Assembly (NCBI GenBank): GCA_947499725.1
Contig: CANMPK010000003.1
Span: 389,912 to 453,911, forward strand
Direction of reading: 5' to 3'
Source of the DNA: an uncultured Paracoccaceae bacterium
GTDB lineage: Bacteria > Pseudomonadota > Alphaproteobacteria > Rhodobacterales > Rhodobacteraceae
DNA length: 64,000 nucleotides
The position numbers and the translations under genes were made by a program. Shown here one piece after another: positions 1-9,473 of this stretch (its first letter is position 1; every line of letters begins with the position of its first letter). The notes beneath the pieces were generated by a model. It was not told where the DNA came from. It ran no database searches and saw nothing but the letters and a program-made list of their open reading frames with translations.

Positions 1-850
1 CGGCCAAAGTGGTGAAGATAAAGTCGGTGTGTTTTTCCGGCAGGAAGTTCAACCGGCTTTGGGTGCCTTGCATATAGCCGCGCCCCGCCCAACCGCCTGA
101 GCCAAGTGCAATTTTGGATTGGGTGATGTGATAACCCGCGCCAAGTGGGTCGCTGGCGGGATCAAGGAAGGTGTCGATGCGGCGGTATTGGTAGTCTTTC
201 AAGAGCTGCCAGCTTTGGCCGCGTGATTGGAAGACGGCGGTGATGGTGCCCACGCCCATGGCCACAACCGCGGCAAAATAGGCCCAATGCACCCCTGCCA
301 TGAACATCACCATGGCGCCGCCCATCAAGAGCAGAAGCGATGTGCCAAGGTCTGGTTGGCGCAGCACCAGCATGGTGGGGATGACGATAATGATGATTGG
401 TACGATGATCCAAAACGGACGAGAGGTTTTCTCGGTTGGGAGCCAATCGTAGTAGGCGGCAAGGAACATCACGAGGGTGATTTTCATCAACTCGGAGGGT
501 TGCAAACGCATGAAGCCAAGGTCGATCCAGCGCTGGGCGCCCATGTTCACGGTGCCGACGAGCTCCACAAGAACCAGCAGCACAAGCGAGCCCGCATAGA
601 GCACGCCTGAGACATTGCGCCAGAACCAAATCGGGACCATTGCGATGGTGAACATCAAGCACAGGCCCATGACAAAGCGTTTGATTTGCGCCGCGGCCCA
701 AGGGTTGAACGAGCCGCCAGCCACCGAGTAGAGCATCAGAAAGCCGACGCTGGAGACCGCTGTCAGCAACAGCACCAGCGCCCAGTTCAGATGCAGAACC
801 TTGCTGAGGCCTGTTGGAACGGATTTGACGGTATATTCAAGATAGCTCAT
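1..850 (-). CDS. rodA: RodA, SEDS-family peptidoglycan glycosyltransferase (partial, 3' end missing)
   Basis: Polymerises lipid II into glycan strands for side-wall growth, together with PBP2, in the inner membrane. The visible N-terminal 283 residues start MSYLEYTVKS and hold several hydrophobic helices. They include the family motifs PSELMK, QPDLGTS and, near the cut end, PEKHTDFIF. The C-terminal part lies beyond base 1. The ATG at 848-850 overlaps the mrdA stop by 4 bases (ATGA), so the two are probably translationally coupled as the last genes of mreBCD-mrdA-rodA. FtsW is the closest alternative, but the mre/mrdA context argues for RodA. Confidence 0.95.
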   Translation of the reverse strand, partial: MSYLEYTVKSVPTGLSKVLHLNWALVLLLTAVSSVGFLMLYSVAGGSFNPWAAAQIKRFVMGLCLMFTIAMVPIWFWRNVSGVLYAGSLVLLVLVELVGTVNMGAQRWIDLGFMRLQPSELMKITLVMFLAAYYDWLPTEKTSRPFWIIVPIIIIVIPTMLVLRQPDLGTSLLLLMGGAMVMFMAGVHWAYFAAVVAMGVGTITAVFQSRGQSWQLLKDYQYRRIDTFLDPASDPLGAGYHITQSKIALGSGGWAGRGYMQGTQSRLNFLPEKHTDFIFTTLA

Positions 851-2793
851 GCGCGATCCTGCGTGGTGCCCGCGATTTGCGGGTTCTCTTCGCGAAGGCG
901 CTTTTGTTGGGCGCGGATGCGGGCGCGATCTTTAGACGGGTAGGATTCCAGCGGTGGATCGCCATTGTAGAGCGCTTGCAAGGTGATGTCGCGCGCAATG
1001 GGCGTGGCGGCTTTGGAGCCACCGCCGTGTTCAACCACGACAGCCACCGCGATTTTGGGATTGTCAAACGGGGCGAAGCTGACGAAGAGGCCGTGGTCGC
1101 GGCGCCCCCATGGGAGGTCTTCGTTGCGGATCACGCCGCTGCGGCGTTCGGCGGCGGTGATGTTGCGCACCTGACTGGTGCCGGTTTTGCCCGCAAGGCG
1201 TACGCGGTCTTCGATGATACGTTGGTTGTAGGCGGTGCCGCGACGATCGTTGGACACCGCATACATGGCTTTGCGCACCATACGTAGATGGTTTGGATTG
1301 ACGTCCAGATCAGGGATTTCGTCAAAGGGCACAGATTGATCAATGCCATTTACGGTTTTCACCAGTCTTGGCTCTAGAGCTTTGCCAGAGGCAAGGCGCG
1401 CGGTCATGACGGCAAGTTGCAATGGCGAAGACAGCACGTAGCCTTGCCCGATTGAGGCGTTGACCGTGTCGCCAAGCACCCATGCTTGATCGTAGGTGCG
1501 CTGCTTCCATTCGCGGTTTGGCGCAAGGCCAGAGGCCACTGCAGACATTGGTACGGAATGGCGGACGCCAAGGCCGAGGCGTTTGGCCATATCGGAGATC
1601 TTGTCGATGCCAACCTTGAGCGCGATGTCATAGAAGTAGACGTCGCAGCTTTCGCGCAGCGCGCCTTCGAGGTTCATGTGGCCGTGGCCGCCGCGTTTCC
1701 AACAGTGGAAACGACGGTCAGAGACTGTCATGTGGCCGGGGCAATACACGGTTGTTTCGGAATCGATCACACCATCTTCCAAAGCGGCCAGCGCTGTGAC
1801 CATTTTGAAGGTGGAGCCCGGAGGGTAGGTGCCCTGAACCGACTTGGTTGCGAGGGGACGGAATTCGTTTTCAGTGAGCGCGCTATAGTCTGCCACAGAG
1901 ATGCCGCGCACAAAGAGGTTGGGATCAAAGGTGGGCGACGAGTTAATTGAGAGGATCTCGCCGCTTTCAACGTCGATCACCACGGCGGCGGCACTTTCTT
2001 CGCCGAGGCGGGCTTGGACGTAGGATTGCAGTTTCTGATCAATCGTGAGCTGTAGATCGTCGCCTGCTTGACCTTCGCGACGGTCGAGTTCGCGCATGAC
2101 GCGGCCGATGGCATTGACCTCGACCTGTTTGGTGCCCGCGACACCGCGCAGGCGTGTTTCAGAGCGGGCTTCGACGCCGACTTTGCCGATTTGGAACCGT
2201 GGGATCAGAAGCAATTGATCGGGGTCTTCGATCTTTGACAGATCATAGTCAGACACCGGACCAACGTAGCCGACCACATGGGCGAAATCCGCGCCCATTG
2301 GGTAGATGCGTGAAAGGCCGACTTCGGGTGTGACCCCGGGCAGGGCTGGTGCATTCACCGCGACGCGGGACATTTCTTCCCAGCTGATCCGCTCTGCAAT
2401 CGTGACTGGCAGGAAAGGCGAGGAGCGGCGGATTTCAGTCATGGCGCGGTTCAGCGCGTCGTCGTCCAGTTCGATCAGTGTCGACAGCTTAGAGATGACG
2501 CTTTCCACATCGCCTGCGTCTTCGCGGACGATGGTGATGCGATAGCTGGGTTCATTCTGCGCCAGCATGACGCCATTGCGATCATAGATTTCGCCGCGTG
2601 CCGGTGGAATCAAGCGCACGTTGATGCGGTTTTCTTCTGCGAGTAGGCGGAATTCGTCGGCTTGGTCGACCTGCAGATAGCGCATGCGGAGCCCCAGCAG
2701 GCCCATGAAGGCCAGTTGACTGCCGCCCAAAAACAGGGCGCGGCGTGTCATGCGAGAATGGCTTGCGACGGTATCTGCGGTTTTACGTTTCAT
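847..2793 (-). CDS. mrdA: Penicillin-binding protein 2 (elongasome transpeptidase)
   Basis: Class B PBP that crosslinks new peptidoglycan during cell elongation; the partner of RodA. The 648-residue protein has one N-terminal membrane anchor (about residues 18-37). A PBP dimer domain follows, with the RGEIYDRNG motif near residue 66. The transpeptidase domain carries the active-site serine in GSTFKM (about residue 328), an S-x-D type second motif (ESCDVYFYD) and the KTG box (AGKTGTSQ). Length is normal for the family. It overlaps mreD by 4 bases upstream and rodA by 4 bases downstream, a tight operon. The ATG start is the only good one, since the anchor begins just after it. Confidence 0.97.
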   Translation of the reverse strand: MKRKTADTVASHSRMTRRALFLGGSQLAFMGLLGLRMRYLQVDQADEFRLLAEENRINVRLIPPARGEIYDRNGVMLAQNEPSYRITIVREDAGDVESVISKLSTLIELDDDALNRAMTEIRRSSPFLPVTIAERISWEEMSRVAVNAPALPGVTPEVGLSRIYPMGADFAHVVGYVGPVSDYDLSKIEDPDQLLLIPRFQIGKVGVEARSETRLRGVAGTKQVEVNAIGRVMRELDRREGQAGDDLQLTIDQKLQSYVQARLGEESAAAVVIDVESGEILSINSSPTFDPNLFVRGISVADYSALTENEFRPLATKSVQGTYPPGSTFKMVTALAALEDGVIDSETTVYCPGHMTVSDRRFHCWKRGGHGHMNLEGALRESCDVYFYDIALKVGIDKISDMAKRLGLGVRHSVPMSAVASGLAPNREWKQRTYDQAWVLGDTVNASIGQGYVLSSPLQLAVMTARLASGKALEPRLVKTVNGIDQSVPFDEIPDLDVNPNHLRMVRKAMYAVSNDRRGTAYNQRIIEDRVRLAGKTGTSQVRNITAAERRSGVIRNEDLPWGRRDHGLFVSFAPFDNPKIAVAVVVEHGGGSKAATPIARDITLQALYNGDPPLESYPSKDRARIRAQQKRLREENPQIAGTTQDRA

Positions 2794-3317
2794 GTGATGT
2801 CACGCTCGTGTGGACGGATCCTGCGGAGCCCTAAAAATAGGATGCAAAAGCCCGCAAGGAAAGGGTAGACGAGGATGCTAACAATCAATTGAATGAGAAC
2901 GGGCCCGAGGGGCGGCTGGTCGATGAGAAAAAGCGCGCCGGCGACGCGGTTGATCAGCATGATTGATGTGAGCGCGCCCGCGGCGGTGAGCCATTCCATG
3001 CTGAAAATCATGTCTGGGTCGTTATAGGCGCGGCGGCGCAGGGTTTCACAGACCAAGATCGCAATGATGGTCATGAGACCGGGGGGGCGCAAAAACAGAA
3101 AGTCTGCGAGCAGCAGAATGGTTGCAATCAGCAAAACCGGTACAAAGTCTGGGCGGCGGAGCATCCAGACGGTGCTGAGCACCAAGAGTAAATCTGGTCC
3201 TGGGAATGTGTAAGGTACGGTTTGCAGTGGCAGAAGCTGCCAATACATCACCAACAGTGCCATCAGCGTAAAAACGGCTGGCATGAGCCAAGTGTTGGTT
3301 CTGGTATTCTCACTCAT
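2790..3317 (-). CDS. mreD: Rod shape-determining protein MreD
   Basis: Small integral membrane subunit of the elongasome, thought to link MreC to the membrane complex. At 175 residues it is almost entirely hydrophobic, with about five predicted membrane segments. It shows the usual late motif LINRVAGALFLIDQ before the last segments. Identification rests on size, membrane character and position between mreC and mrdA, because MreD sequences are poorly conserved. Its start overlaps the mreC end by 8 bases and its stop overlaps mrdA by 4. Confidence 0.9.
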   Translation of the reverse strand: MSENTRTNTWLMPAVFTLMALLVMYWQLLPLQTVPYTFPGPDLLLVLSTVWMLRRPDFVPVLLIATILLLADFLFLRPPGLMTIIAILVCETLRRRAYNDPDMIFSMEWLTAAGALTSIMLINRVAGALFLIDQPPLGPVLIQLIVSILVYPFLAGFCILFLGLRRIRPHERDIT

Positions 3318-4230
3318 TCGTGGTCTCGGGCGCTGCGTCAGTCTCGGACTCTGGAGCCTCTGTCAGGGGGGTATCTGACACGATCAAGTCGCCGAGCTGT
3401 TCGATCTTTTCTTGGCCATGGTCGCGCAGCACGCGCAGAAATTCGAGGCGTTCATAATCGGCGGCAAGGCGCACGCGCAGGCGTCCGCCTGGGTCAAAGG
3501 CCACTTGGCCGATCAGCAAGCCGGATGGGAAGACATCGCCATCGCCAGAAGAAACGACGCGATCGCCCGGGCGGACTTGATCCGGATTTTCCAAGAAATC
3601 GATATGAGGCGCGACCGTGTTGTCGCCGACCACAAGGGCAGACTGTCCAGACGGTTGGATCGTGACCGGAATGCGTGAGGAACTGTCGGTGAGCAGGATC
3701 ACGCGGCTGGTGGTTTCTCCCACGCCAGACACGCGGCCCACAAGACCGATGCCGTCCATCGTGGCCCAGCCGTCGACGATGCCGTCACGCGCGCCAATGT
3801 TGAGCAATACAGACTGGCGGAACGGCGATCCGCTGTCGGCCAGAACGACGCCGGTGACGAAGGTCAGGCGTGGGTCAAGGCGCACATTGTTCAGATCCAG
3901 CAGGCGGGCGTTTTCTTGTTCCAGCTGAAGCGCGGCTTCTTTCCAAGCTTTCATTTGCTGAAGCTCGCGGCGCAGTTCTTTGTTTTGGTCGATTACACGC
4001 TGGTAGGATTGGAAATCCCGGACCAGATTAATCGTGCCGGTGACAGGCGTCATAACCCATTCTAAAGACGGTACAAATCTGTCTGTGATCATGGCGCGGA
4101 ACCGTTCAACCCGTGGGCTGTCGATGCGCCAGAGCAGGAAGATCAGAAGCAGAATACCAATGAGGATGGCAACCAGAAGACGCCGCAGCGGGGCGACGTA
4201 GTCTTCGGTTTGTGTCCTGTCTCGGGCCAT
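3310..4230 (-). CDS. mreC: Rod shape-determining protein MreC
   Basis: Periplasmic scaffold of the elongasome that activates PBP2. The 306-residue protein has a short basic cytoplasmic tail and one membrane helix (about residues 15-35). A coiled coil with ELRRELQQMKAWKEAALQLE-like heptads spans about residues 80-110. Two beta domains follow, with the family motifs GARDGIVDGW and GLVGRVSGVG. The acidic, Thr/Glu-rich C-terminal tail is probably disordered. The ATG at 4228-4230 follows a strong GGAGGACAT ribosome-binding site. The gap to mreB is 76 bases. Confidence 0.96.
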   Translation of the reverse strand: MARDRTQTEDYVAPLRRLLVAILIGILLLIFLLWRIDSPRVERFRAMITDRFVPSLEWVMTPVTGTINLVRDFQSYQRVIDQNKELRRELQQMKAWKEAALQLEQENARLLDLNNVRLDPRLTFVTGVVLADSGSPFRQSVLLNIGARDGIVDGWATMDGIGLVGRVSGVGETTSRVILLTDSSSRIPVTIQPSGQSALVVGDNTVAPHIDFLENPDQVRPGDRVVSSGDGDVFPSGLLIGQVAFDPGGRLRVRLAADYERLEFLRVLRDHGQEKIEQLGDLIVSDTPLTEAPESETDAAPETTNE

Positions 4231-4306
4231 ATGTCCTCCGGTTCAGAACATGCCGTAACACAAAAGGCGGCTTGGGCGAAGCCTGCCGCCTTTGATGTTG
4301 GGCAGA

Positions 4307-5619
<1,313 letters not shown>

Positions 5620-6402
5620 ATGCTGAGCTATCAACATATCTATCACGCGGGCAATCTGGCGGATGTGCAGAAACATGCGCTTTTGTGTGTGATGCTGGAC
5701 TATATGGGCCAGAAAGCGAAACCCATGACCTATCTGGAAAGCCATTCGGGGCGAGGGTTGTATGATTTGTCCTCGGATGAGGCGGTGAAAACCGGTGAAG
5801 CGGCGGCAGGGATTGCGGTGGCTGAGGCGTGGTTTGATGCAGATCACCCCTATCGGCGGGCTTTGCAGGCGGTGCGAGATGGATTTGGCGAGACGGCCTA
5901 TGGCGGATCGCCCCTGTTGGCGGCGCAGCTTTTGCGCGATGGCGATAAGATGCATCTGGCAGAGCTGCATCCGCGCGAAGGGGATGCGCTTGAAGATGCG
6001 ATGGTGATGTATTCGGCCAAGCTGCATCGGCAGGATGGGTTTGAAATGGCCCATGCGGTGTGTCCGCCAGAGCCGCGTCGGGGGCTTTTGCTGATTGACC
6101 CAAGCTATGAGATCAAAACCGATTACGAGCGCATTCCGGCCATCATTGGCAAGCTGCATCGCAAGTGGAATGTGGGTGTGATCGCGCTGTGGTATCCGAT
6201 TATGAAGGATGGCTCGCAGTCGGGGATGTTGCGCGACCTTGAAGCGCTGAACCTGCCGAAGGTGTTGCGCCATGAGGTGCGGTTTCCGCCTGCCAAAGAT
6301 AAGCACCGGATGGTGGGCTCGGGCATGTTTATTGTGAATGCGCCATGGGGTCTGGCGGATGAGGCGAAAGCTTTGTCGGCGCGGTTTGCTTCTTTGACGT
6401 GA
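5620..6402 (+). CDS. rlmJ: 23S rRNA (adenine-2030-N6)-methyltransferase RlmJ
   Basis: SAM-dependent methylation of A2030 in 23S rRNA. The 260-residue protein begins with the family signature MLSYQHIYHAGNLADVQKH. It carries the catalytic N6-methyltransferase motif as DPSYE near residue 160, a serine variant of DPPYE, and ends in the conserved GSGMFIVNAPWGL region. The ATG at 5620 was preferred because GGGGG stands at the right distance upstream and homologues start MLSYQH. A TTG at 5608 is possible. Monocistronic; a hairpin and a dispersed repeat follow. Confidence 0.93.
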   Translation: MLSYQHIYHAGNLADVQKHALLCVMLDYMGQKAKPMTYLESHSGRGLYDLSSDEAVKTGEAAAGIAVAEAWFDADHPYRRALQAVRDGFGETAYGGSPLLAAQLLRDGDKMHLAELHPREGDALEDAMVMYSAKLHRQDGFEMAHAVCPPEPRRGLLLIDPSYEIKTDYERIPAIIGKLHRKWNVGVIALWYPIMKDGSQSGMLRDLEALNLPKVLRHEVRFPPAKDKHRMVGSGMFIVNAPWGLADEAKALSARFASLT

Positions 6403-6446
6403 TGTGTTTGGGGCTTTGCCGCCTTATGTATTGGGGCTTTGCCCCC

Positions 6447-6469
6447 TTGCGCCTTTTGCAAAGGCGCAA
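6447..6469. terminator. Hairpin between convergent rlmJ and lysE-type gene
   Basis: A perfect 10-bp stem (TTGCGCCTTT / AAAGGCGCAA) closes a 3-base loop in the short space between two convergent genes. It has no clean T-run on the plus side, so it may act as a bidirectional 3'-end structure rather than a strict intrinsic terminator. Confidence 0.5.
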
Positions 6470-6476
6470 TTCCCCC

Positions 6477-6506
6477 AAGGTATTTTTGCCAAGAAAAAGT
6501 AAAGGC
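6477..6506 (+). repeat. Dispersed intergenic repeat, copy A
   Basis: Contains AGGTATTTTTGCCAAGAAAA followed by AGTAAAGGCTT. Close copies occur at 18823-18865 and 25809-25843, always just downstream of a gene's 3' end. This copy lies between the converging rlmJ and LysE-type genes. Confidence 0.65.
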
Positions 6507-6520
6507 TTAAGCGGTATGGC

Positions 6521-7114
6521 TTAGGCTGTGAAGGCGAGCGCGAGTGAGCCGATCAACAGGAGCGCTGAAGCGATGTTGAAGCGGTGTTGGCGTTTACCAA
6601 TGGAGAGCCATGGGGTGAGCAGCGCGCCGAGGGCGCCCCAGCTGAGGTTGGCTGTGAGCATGATGGTGGCAAAGAGCATGGCGACGGTGAGGATCACCGG
6701 CAGTGTGCCGCCCGGCATATAGAAGGTGGCCAAGGTGAGGGCAGCGGCCCAGAGTTTTGGGTTCACGATTTGAAACAGCGCGGCCTGCCAAGCTGTGAAG
6801 GGCTTAGCGGTGGATGTGCTGGACGCGCTAGGGGCGGCAGTTGCGATTTTATAAGCGAGATACAGCAGGTAAGCCGCTGACACGACTTTGAAAACCGTGT
6901 GAAGCGTTGGGCTGCCAAGGATGAGCTGCCCAAGGCCAAAGCCTGTGGCAAGGATCACGCAAAGCGCTCCTGCGCTGACGCCGAAGATATGCGGCAGCGT
7001 GCGCCGGTAGCCGAAGTTGGCGCAGCTTGCGATGATCATCACGCTGTTGGGGCCGGGGGTAAAAGTGCTGGCCGCAGCGAAACCGATCAGGCTGAGAAGG
7101 AGCGAAAGTGTCAT
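6521..7114 (-). CDS. LysE/RhtB-family amino-acid exporter
   Basis: Inner-membrane exporter of the LysE/RhtB type; the substrate cannot be read from sequence. The 197 residues form about six membrane helices. The N-terminal family signature is FTPGPNSVMIIASCANFGYRRTLPH (shown here in its key parts FTPGPN, NFGYRRT, P-H), and FQIVNPKLWAAAL is present mid-protein. It follows leuA by 41 bases on the same strand but a GC-rich hairpin lies between them. An amino-acid efflux role next to leuA is suggestive only. Confidence 0.85.
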   Translation of the reverse strand: MTLSLLLSLIGFAAASTFTPGPNSVMIIASCANFGYRRTLPHIFGVSAGALCVILATGFGLGQLILGSPTLHTVFKVVSAAYLLYLAYKIATAAPSASSTSTAKPFTAWQAALFQIVNPKLWAAALTLATFYMPGGTLPVILTVAMLFATIMLTANLSWGALGALLTPWLSIGKRQHRFNIASALLLIGSLALAFTA

Positions 7115-7130
7115 AGCGAGAATGCGAAAC

Positions 7131-7148
7131 GGGGGGCCGTGGCCCCCC
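7131..7148 (-). terminator. GC-rich hairpin after leuA
   Basis: GGGGGGC / GCCCCCC with a 4-base loop lies just past the leuA stop. Only a short T-rich stretch follows on the minus strand, so termination may be partial and the exporter gene could be reached by read-through. Confidence 0.5.
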
Positions 7149-7155
7149 GATCTGA

Positions 7156-8718
7156 TTAGCTGTGATCTTTGTAGTTGATCTCTTTGGCGTCTGCGCCTTC
7201 GCCCAGTTTGCCGCGGCGCACGATCAAGCGGTTGAGCGCGTGGATATAGGCTTTGGCTGAGGCGACAACCGTGTCGGTGTCGGCGCTTTCGCCTGTGGCG
7301 ACAACACCATCTTCGGACAGGCGCACAGACACGGTGGCCTGCGCATCGGTGCCTTCGGTGACCGCGTGCACTTGGTACAGCTCTAGACGGGCCGTGTTTG
7401 GGTGCAACTGGCGGATCGCCTTGAAGGTGGCATCGACCGGACCGTCGCCATTTGCGATGGCGGTGGTTTCTGTGCCGTCGATATCCATGACCAGAGTGGC
7501 CTCTGCCGGGCCGCCGGTGCCGCAGGCGACGCGCAGGGTGACCAGTTTGAGCAGGTCATTACCAGCGTCTGCATCGGTGCGCATCAGGGCGATGATGTCG
7601 TCGTCAAAGACTTCTTTCTTGCGGTCTGCAAGGTCTTTGAAGCGTACGAAGATGTCTTTGAGTTGGTTGTCGCCCACTTCAAAGCCCAGTGTTTCCAGCT
7701 TGTCGCGCAGCGCGGCGCGGCCGGAGTGTTTGCCCAGCGGCAGGGATGTGCCGGAGAGGCCGATGTCTTCGGGACGCATGATCTCGAAGTTTTCCGGGTT
7801 CTTGAGCATGCCGTCTTGGTGGATGCCGCTTTCATGGGCGAAGGCGTTCTTACCAACGATGGCTTTGTTGAACTGCACTGGGAAGCCGGACACGGTGGAC
7901 ACGCGGCGGGAGATCGCCATGAGTTTGGTTGTGTCGATGCCGGTTGTGTATGGCATGATGTCATTGCGGGTTTTCATCGCCATGACCACTTCTTCGAGCG
8001 CCGTGTTGCCCGCGCGTTCGCCGAGGCCGTTGATTGTACATTCAATTTGGCGCGCGCCGCCATCGACCGCCGCCAAGGCGTTGGCTGTCGCCATGCCAAG
8101 ATCGTTGTGGCAGTGGGTGGCGAAGATGATCTCATCCGCGCCTGGGACTGTTTCGATCAGGCGGGTGATCAACTGCGCGGATTCGGCAGGCGCTGTGTAG
8201 CCCACAGTGTCGGGGATGTTGATCGTGGTTGCGCCAGCCTTAATGGCGATTTCGATCACGCGGCAGAGGTAATCCCATTCGGTGCGGGTGGCATCCATCG
8301 GGGACCATTGCACGTTTTCGCAAAGATTTCGGGCGTGGGTCACGGTCTCGTGGATCTTGTCGGCCATCTCATCCATGGTGAGGTTTGGAATGGCGCGGTG
8401 CAAAGGGGATGTGCCGATGAAGGTGTGAATGCGCGATTGGCCCGCATGTTTGATGGCTTCGGCGCAGCGGTCGATATCGGCAAAGTTGGCGCGGGCCAGA
8501 CCACAGATGCGGCTGTTCTTGCTGCGCTTGGCGATTTCGGAAACAGCGCGGAAGTCGCCTTCGGAAGCGATGGGGAAGCCGGCTTCGATGATGTCGACAC
8601 CCATGTCGTCCAGCATCTCTGCGATTTCCAGCTTTTCATCGTGTGTCATGGTTGCGCCCGGGGATTGCTCGCCGTCGCGCAAAGTGGTGTCAAAAATGAC
8701 AACGCGGTCTTGTGTCAT
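7156..8718 (-). CDS. leuA: 2-isopropylmalate synthase
   Basis: Condenses acetyl-CoA with 2-oxoisovalerate, the committed step of leucine synthesis. The 520-residue protein starts MTQDRVVIFDTTLRDGEQSPG. It has the metal-binding THCHNDLGMATANALAAV motif near residue 200 and a C-terminal regulatory LeuA dimer domain (from about residue 385). The ATG at 8716-8718 follows AGGA with proper spacing. A TTG at 8736 would overlap the upstream cupin end. It lies 14 bases after the cupin gene and, with it, downstream of a leucine-rich leader peptide, so leucine attenuation probably controls both. Confidence 0.96.
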   Translation of the reverse strand: MTQDRVVIFDTTLRDGEQSPGATMTHDEKLEIAEMLDDMGVDIIEAGFPIASEGDFRAVSEIAKRSKNSRICGLARANFADIDRCAEAIKHAGQSRIHTFIGTSPLHRAIPNLTMDEMADKIHETVTHARNLCENVQWSPMDATRTEWDYLCRVIEIAIKAGATTINIPDTVGYTAPAESAQLITRLIETVPGADEIIFATHCHNDLGMATANALAAVDGGARQIECTINGLGERAGNTALEEVVMAMKTRNDIMPYTTGIDTTKLMAISRRVSTVSGFPVQFNKAIVGKNAFAHESGIHQDGMLKNPENFEIMRPEDIGLSGTSLPLGKHSGRAALRDKLETLGFEVGDNQLKDIFVRFKDLADRKKEVFDDDIIALMRTDADAGNDLLKLVTLRVACGTGGPAEATLVMDIDGTETTAIANGDGPVDATFKAIRQLHPNTARLELYQVHAVTEGTDAQATVSVRLSEDGVVATGESADTDTVVASAKAYIHALNRLIVRRGKLGEGADAKEINYKDHS

Positions 8719-8732
8719 AGGTCTTGTCCTAA

Positions 8733-9089
8733 TCAAATATACGGTTTTGGAGCGGGCGGGCGGCCACTGTCTCCGGAATTGGGTTCACCTTTAGGCTCGA
8801 TCAGCAGCACTTTGACTTCTTGATCTGCCTTTGGGCGATGCACGATGCCCTTGGGTACAACAACAAGCTCTCCGGCGCCGAAGGTCACGGAATCTTGGTT
8901 TTCATATTCCATTGTGACCGAGCCTTCCAGTACCAGAAAGAAATCATCGGTATCATCGTGTTTGTGAAACGGGTATTCGCCCTTGAATTTCACCACCATG
9001 ACTTCGTTGTCATTATAGGTGGCGACGACATGTGGGTCCCAATGGGACGAGACCATCGCCAGTTTTTCGGCAAGGTTAACTTTGTGCAT
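8733..9089 (-). CDS. Single-domain cupin protein
   Basis: A 118-residue small cupin of unknown substrate. Metal-ligand candidates lie in the first motif (PFHKHDDTDDFFLVLEG, with two His and a following acidic residue) and the second (PKGIVHRPKA). The tail is rich in Pro and Gly (GDSGRPPAPKP). It is the first structural gene after the leu leader and directly precedes leuA, so it is co-regulated with leucine synthesis. Why a cupin sits there is not evident from sequence. Possible roles are a binding protein, an isomerase or a metabolite-repair enzyme. Confidence 0.85.
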   Translation of the reverse strand: MHKVNLAEKLAMVSSHWDPHVVATYNDNEVMVVKFKGEYPFHKHDDTDDFFLVLEGSVTMEYENQDSVTFGAGELVVVPKGIVHRPKADQEVKVLLIEPKGEPNSGDSGRPPAPKPYI

Positions 9090-9125
9090 TTTGGATTGTC
9101 CTAATCTCTGATGATGCGGGGAATA

Positions 9126-9178
9126 CGGCGCGTCACAACTCCTCTGAGCACGCGCGCCGAAAAGGCCGCGCTCAGAGG
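9126..9178 (-). promoter_or_regulatory. Leucine attenuator: two competing hairpins
   Basis: Hairpin 1 pairs 9170-9178 with 9141-9149 (9 bp, CCTCTGAGC / GCTCAGAGG), and its 5' arm contains the leader-peptide stop codon. Hairpin 2 pairs 9153-9159 with 9126-9132 (7 bp, CGGCGCG / CGCGCCG) using bases in the loop of hairpin 1, so the two exclude each other. A ribosome at the stop codon would block hairpin 1 and free hairpin 2. Hairpin 2 is followed by only a weak U-rich stretch, so the read-out could be Rho-dependent or translational. Confidence 0.65.
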
Positions 9179-9258
9179 CGAGTTAGGAGTAGGTCTAGGC
9201 CACGGGCAAACGGCGCCGGAAGGCGCTGAGCGTGCGTGATATGTGGCTGCGTAGACAT
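9172..9258 (-). CDS. leuL: Leucine leader peptide (28 codons)
   Basis: The minus strand reads a 28-residue peptide ending GLDLLLTRL and then TGA. The LDLLL run uses CTA-GAC-CTA-CTC-CTA; CTA looks uncommon in this GC-rich window, where Leu is mostly CTG, TTG or CTT. The stop lies in the first arm of a hairpin pair. No ribosome-binding site precedes the ATG. A -10-like TATAGT (9270-9265) ends six bases before it, so the transcript probably starts at the A of the ATG, a leaderless arrangement known for alphaproteobacterial trpL. The cupin gene starts 82 bases downstream. Its job would be to sense charged tRNA-Leu. Confidence 0.75.
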   Translation of the reverse strand: MSTQPHITHAQRLPAPFARGLDLLLTRL

Positions 9259-9264
9259 AAAGCG

Positions 9265-9270
9265 ACTATA
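9265..9270 (-). promoter_or_regulatory. Candidate -10 element of the leu leader promoter
   Basis: TATAGT on the minus strand, six bases before the leader ATG. The -35 region (around CTTCCC, 17-18 bases upstream) is weak. The spacing predicts transcription starting on the ATG. Confidence 0.45.
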
Positions 9271-9473
9271 TCGCGGATTCGCGGAATGGGAAGCTGAAAA
9301 AATACACAATCTGAGAGTGTTGAAAATCGGCGTGTTTGGGCATGGATCACACCTCTTGTCTAAATCGGGAGCGCAGCAATAAAAGCTTGCGAAAACAGGG
9401 TTTAAAACCTAGAGATTGGACAGCTTTCCAATTTTGAACGCACATCCGTAAGTAGAATTTTTTGAGGTCATTT

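Noticed and set aside
9415..9432. ATTGGA / TCCAAT hairpin upstream of the lipoprotein gene
   Set aside because: Six base pairs in AT-rich DNA without a T-run or known operator pattern; likely chance.
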